Of a DNA stretch of 64,000 nucleotides, positions 62,289 to 64,000 are shown one piece after another. The notes beneath the pieces were generated by a model. The model was given only the letters and a program-made list of their open reading frames with translations, had not been told where the DNA came from and made no database searches. The DNA comes from Diploscapter coronatus (Eukaryota > Nematoda > Chromadorea > Rhabditida > Rhabditidae). The position numbers and the translations under genes were made by a program. Each line of letters starts with the position of its first letter. Positions within the stretch are counted from its first letter, which is position 1. Location: positions 3,371,201-3,435,200 of the forward strand of contig OZ038422.1 of assembly GCA_964036155.1 (NCBI GenBank), written 5' to 3'.

Positions 62289-64000
62289 CTGAAAATTTCC
62301 GAATAAAAATTGAGTTGAGCAATGATTTAGATCTTCTGAAAATATGCTATAGAGATAAATGACGACGTTCCCCTTTTTCTATCTAGGAGACCAAAGTGGA
62401 AGGAAAAGGAACGCCAACATTTATCATGAAGAAGGAAGTTTTCAGAAAGGCCAGCGATTCGTTGAAGTTAAAAACTCGAATTTCCAAGAGTACCCTCAAA
62501 ATCACCCAAGAAACACATGTAAAAAAGGCGAATCAATTTTGAGTCTCTGGGAAAATATTTTCCCAGCCCGCGACAAGGCTGAGGCCGAGGCAGACAATTT
62601 GCGTCCCGTCTATGAAAGCTAAAACTATTGCACTTGGTTTTAGGCTGAAAATGAGAGAGATGCCTAGAAATGCTACTGGGCTGCTGGGGATGGAAAAGGG
62701 AGAGGAAGCGGCGAGGGGAGCAAGGCGAATGAGAAGTGAAAGAATAAAGGAGACTGGCGACTGGCAAGGGTATGGAAGGGAGCACATTCACATTCAGGAG
62801 AAGGGGGAAGAAAAGCAGCCAAGAGAATGAGGACTTCCACAGAGCAGAGCAGAGCATGAGCATGGAGTTGGGTATGAGACGACACAGAGGATGGAACGAA
62901 GCAAGGACTTCTGGAAGAGAACGCATGACGACATTGGGTGAACTGCTCTTCGTGACAAGAATGAAGATAAAGAAGATCGCGCCCGATTCAGAGATGGCAA
63001 AGATTGATATACGTGATAATAAGTATCATCCGCAGAAGATTCGATTTTAAAAGAAGAAAATAATGTCGTTATTGACGTGTAACGATTCTTATTTTAGGAT
63101 TCAAGTAAATGGAAGAAACCTAAAGAAAAAAGGATGCGTCAATTAGACTTTGTCAATTTCAGCAGATTGTTGAAAAGTCATTCATCTGTTGCTCAGAACG
63201 TATGTCTCAAAATTTTCAAAGAGAAATGGGATTCAAAATACAATAGTGCTGATAGAATAGCTACGGATTAAATATAAACTAAAAACTGGATGGGACAATT
63301 TATGAAAATCGATAGCTTTTCCTGTTCCAAACAAGTCCATCGTCACCCCATTCGATATTTTGCGCGACGCCTCATTCGCGCATTCGGCATTCGGCAGGTT
63401 CATTTCCTCGGCTCTTCTCTGCTCTCGGCTCTGGCAGAGCAGTCAATTTATTCTCACGGCATACCAAATACTTGGCCCTTCCCATTCTATTCCGCATTTC
63501 TGCTTCTCCTTATCTCTCATTCCTTATTATCTCCCACTCTCATTCGATTCAGGAGACTCTACCAAATAATACCCGCCCATACAGAGTCATCTTGTCTTAC
63601 AAGCAAGAGATGTATAACTACCAATGAAGGGTATTGGGGAAAGAGTAAAAGAGATTCAAATTCCAAATGCATCAAGTTTGGGAAATAAGGACATGAACGT
63701 TGGAGAATTGTTCAACGATTTGATCTATGAGAGTATTGCGAATGACTGACTACTTGAGACGAGCATTTGTTCGTTAGACGATTTATTTATTTTCTTTTCG
63801 TTTTTCGCGTTTTTAAGGACAACTATCGATAATTAGTCGGCTAATTTTTTATCAATATTGGTAGAAGAAAATAATCTACAAGTGCTTGTTGCGAAACTTC
63901 CGTTAATTTCGATGAAATAACAGAAAATAAAAAGAATCGTCAAATGAACAAATGTGATTAGCGCATATTTTGAGACTCAAAAGAAGGGGAAAGGAAGACG
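62289..64000. other. Upstream intron or flank of ctbp-1
   Basis: No zinc-coordinating THAP-type exon or other recognisable exon was found on the minus strand. The 152-codon open frame at 62468-62926 is a low-complexity shadow of a purine-rich stretch. The 5' end of ctbp-1 is either in an unrecognised exon here or beyond the window. Confidence 0.4.

Noticed and set aside
62468..62926. 152-codon minus-strand open frame upstream of ctbp-1
   Set aside because: Tested as a possible N-terminal exon with a THAP domain. It lacks the C2CH pattern and is a shadow of purine-rich sequence.

Overview
The window is nuclear DNA from a nematode, most likely a rhabditid. It is AT-rich, with compact multi-exon genes, many 44-60 nt introns and TTTCAG acceptors. 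It carries a T20D4.11-like (DUF19) secreted protein and a RAB37-type GTPase ending SSCCSYY. No bacterial-type gene organisation, CRISPR array or rRNA was seen. All gene models below are my own exon chaining by reading frame and splice sites; coordinates are gene spans and exons are listed in the evidence.

Layout. (1) 1-16985, left flank: mostly non-coding. It holds a polypurine tract, small inverted-repeat elements, the 3' five exons of rab-37 (minus, 5336-6449) and a complete three-exon 98-aa gene with a TATA box (minus, 13149-13764). (2) 16986-48131, a 31-kb block with its own architecture. Two inverted arms of about 7.6 kb (16986-24652 and 40493-48131) flank a 15.8-kb spacer. Each arm carries an unidentified conserved gene and, head-to-head with it, the start of a large gene that runs on from the left arm through the spacer to 31758. 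That large gene resembles the C-terminal part of bridge-like lipid-transfer proteins (LPD-3/BLTP1). The spacer also has, on the minus strand, a WD40/C2H2 zinc-finger gene, a ribosomal protein eL13 gene, a 1.3-kb two-unit minisatellite and an LDL-receptor class A fragment. (3) 48132-64000, right flank: an intact ten-exon DUF19 gene (plus), an intact mucin-like secreted gene, its decayed paralogue, and twelve in-frame exons of ctbp-1 (all minus).

The main oddity is the contrast between block and flanks. Flank gene models hold frame across every exon (ctbp-1: 593 codons over 12 exons; DUF19: 364 codons over 10 exons). The genes inside the block show repeated one-base frame breaks, an in-frame stop and lost splice signals, and the block is rich in A/T homopolymers of 10 or more. 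From memory, the C. elegans orthologues of the flank genes (rab-37, ctbp-1) are on X and those of the block (rpl-13, lpd-3) on chromosome I. The block may therefore be a translocated, inverted and decaying segmental duplication, or a poorly polished or misjoined piece of assembly. The sequence alone cannot separate these.

Small inverted-repeat (MITE-like) elements are abundant. Several fall into families with two or more copies in the window, including copies sitting in introns.
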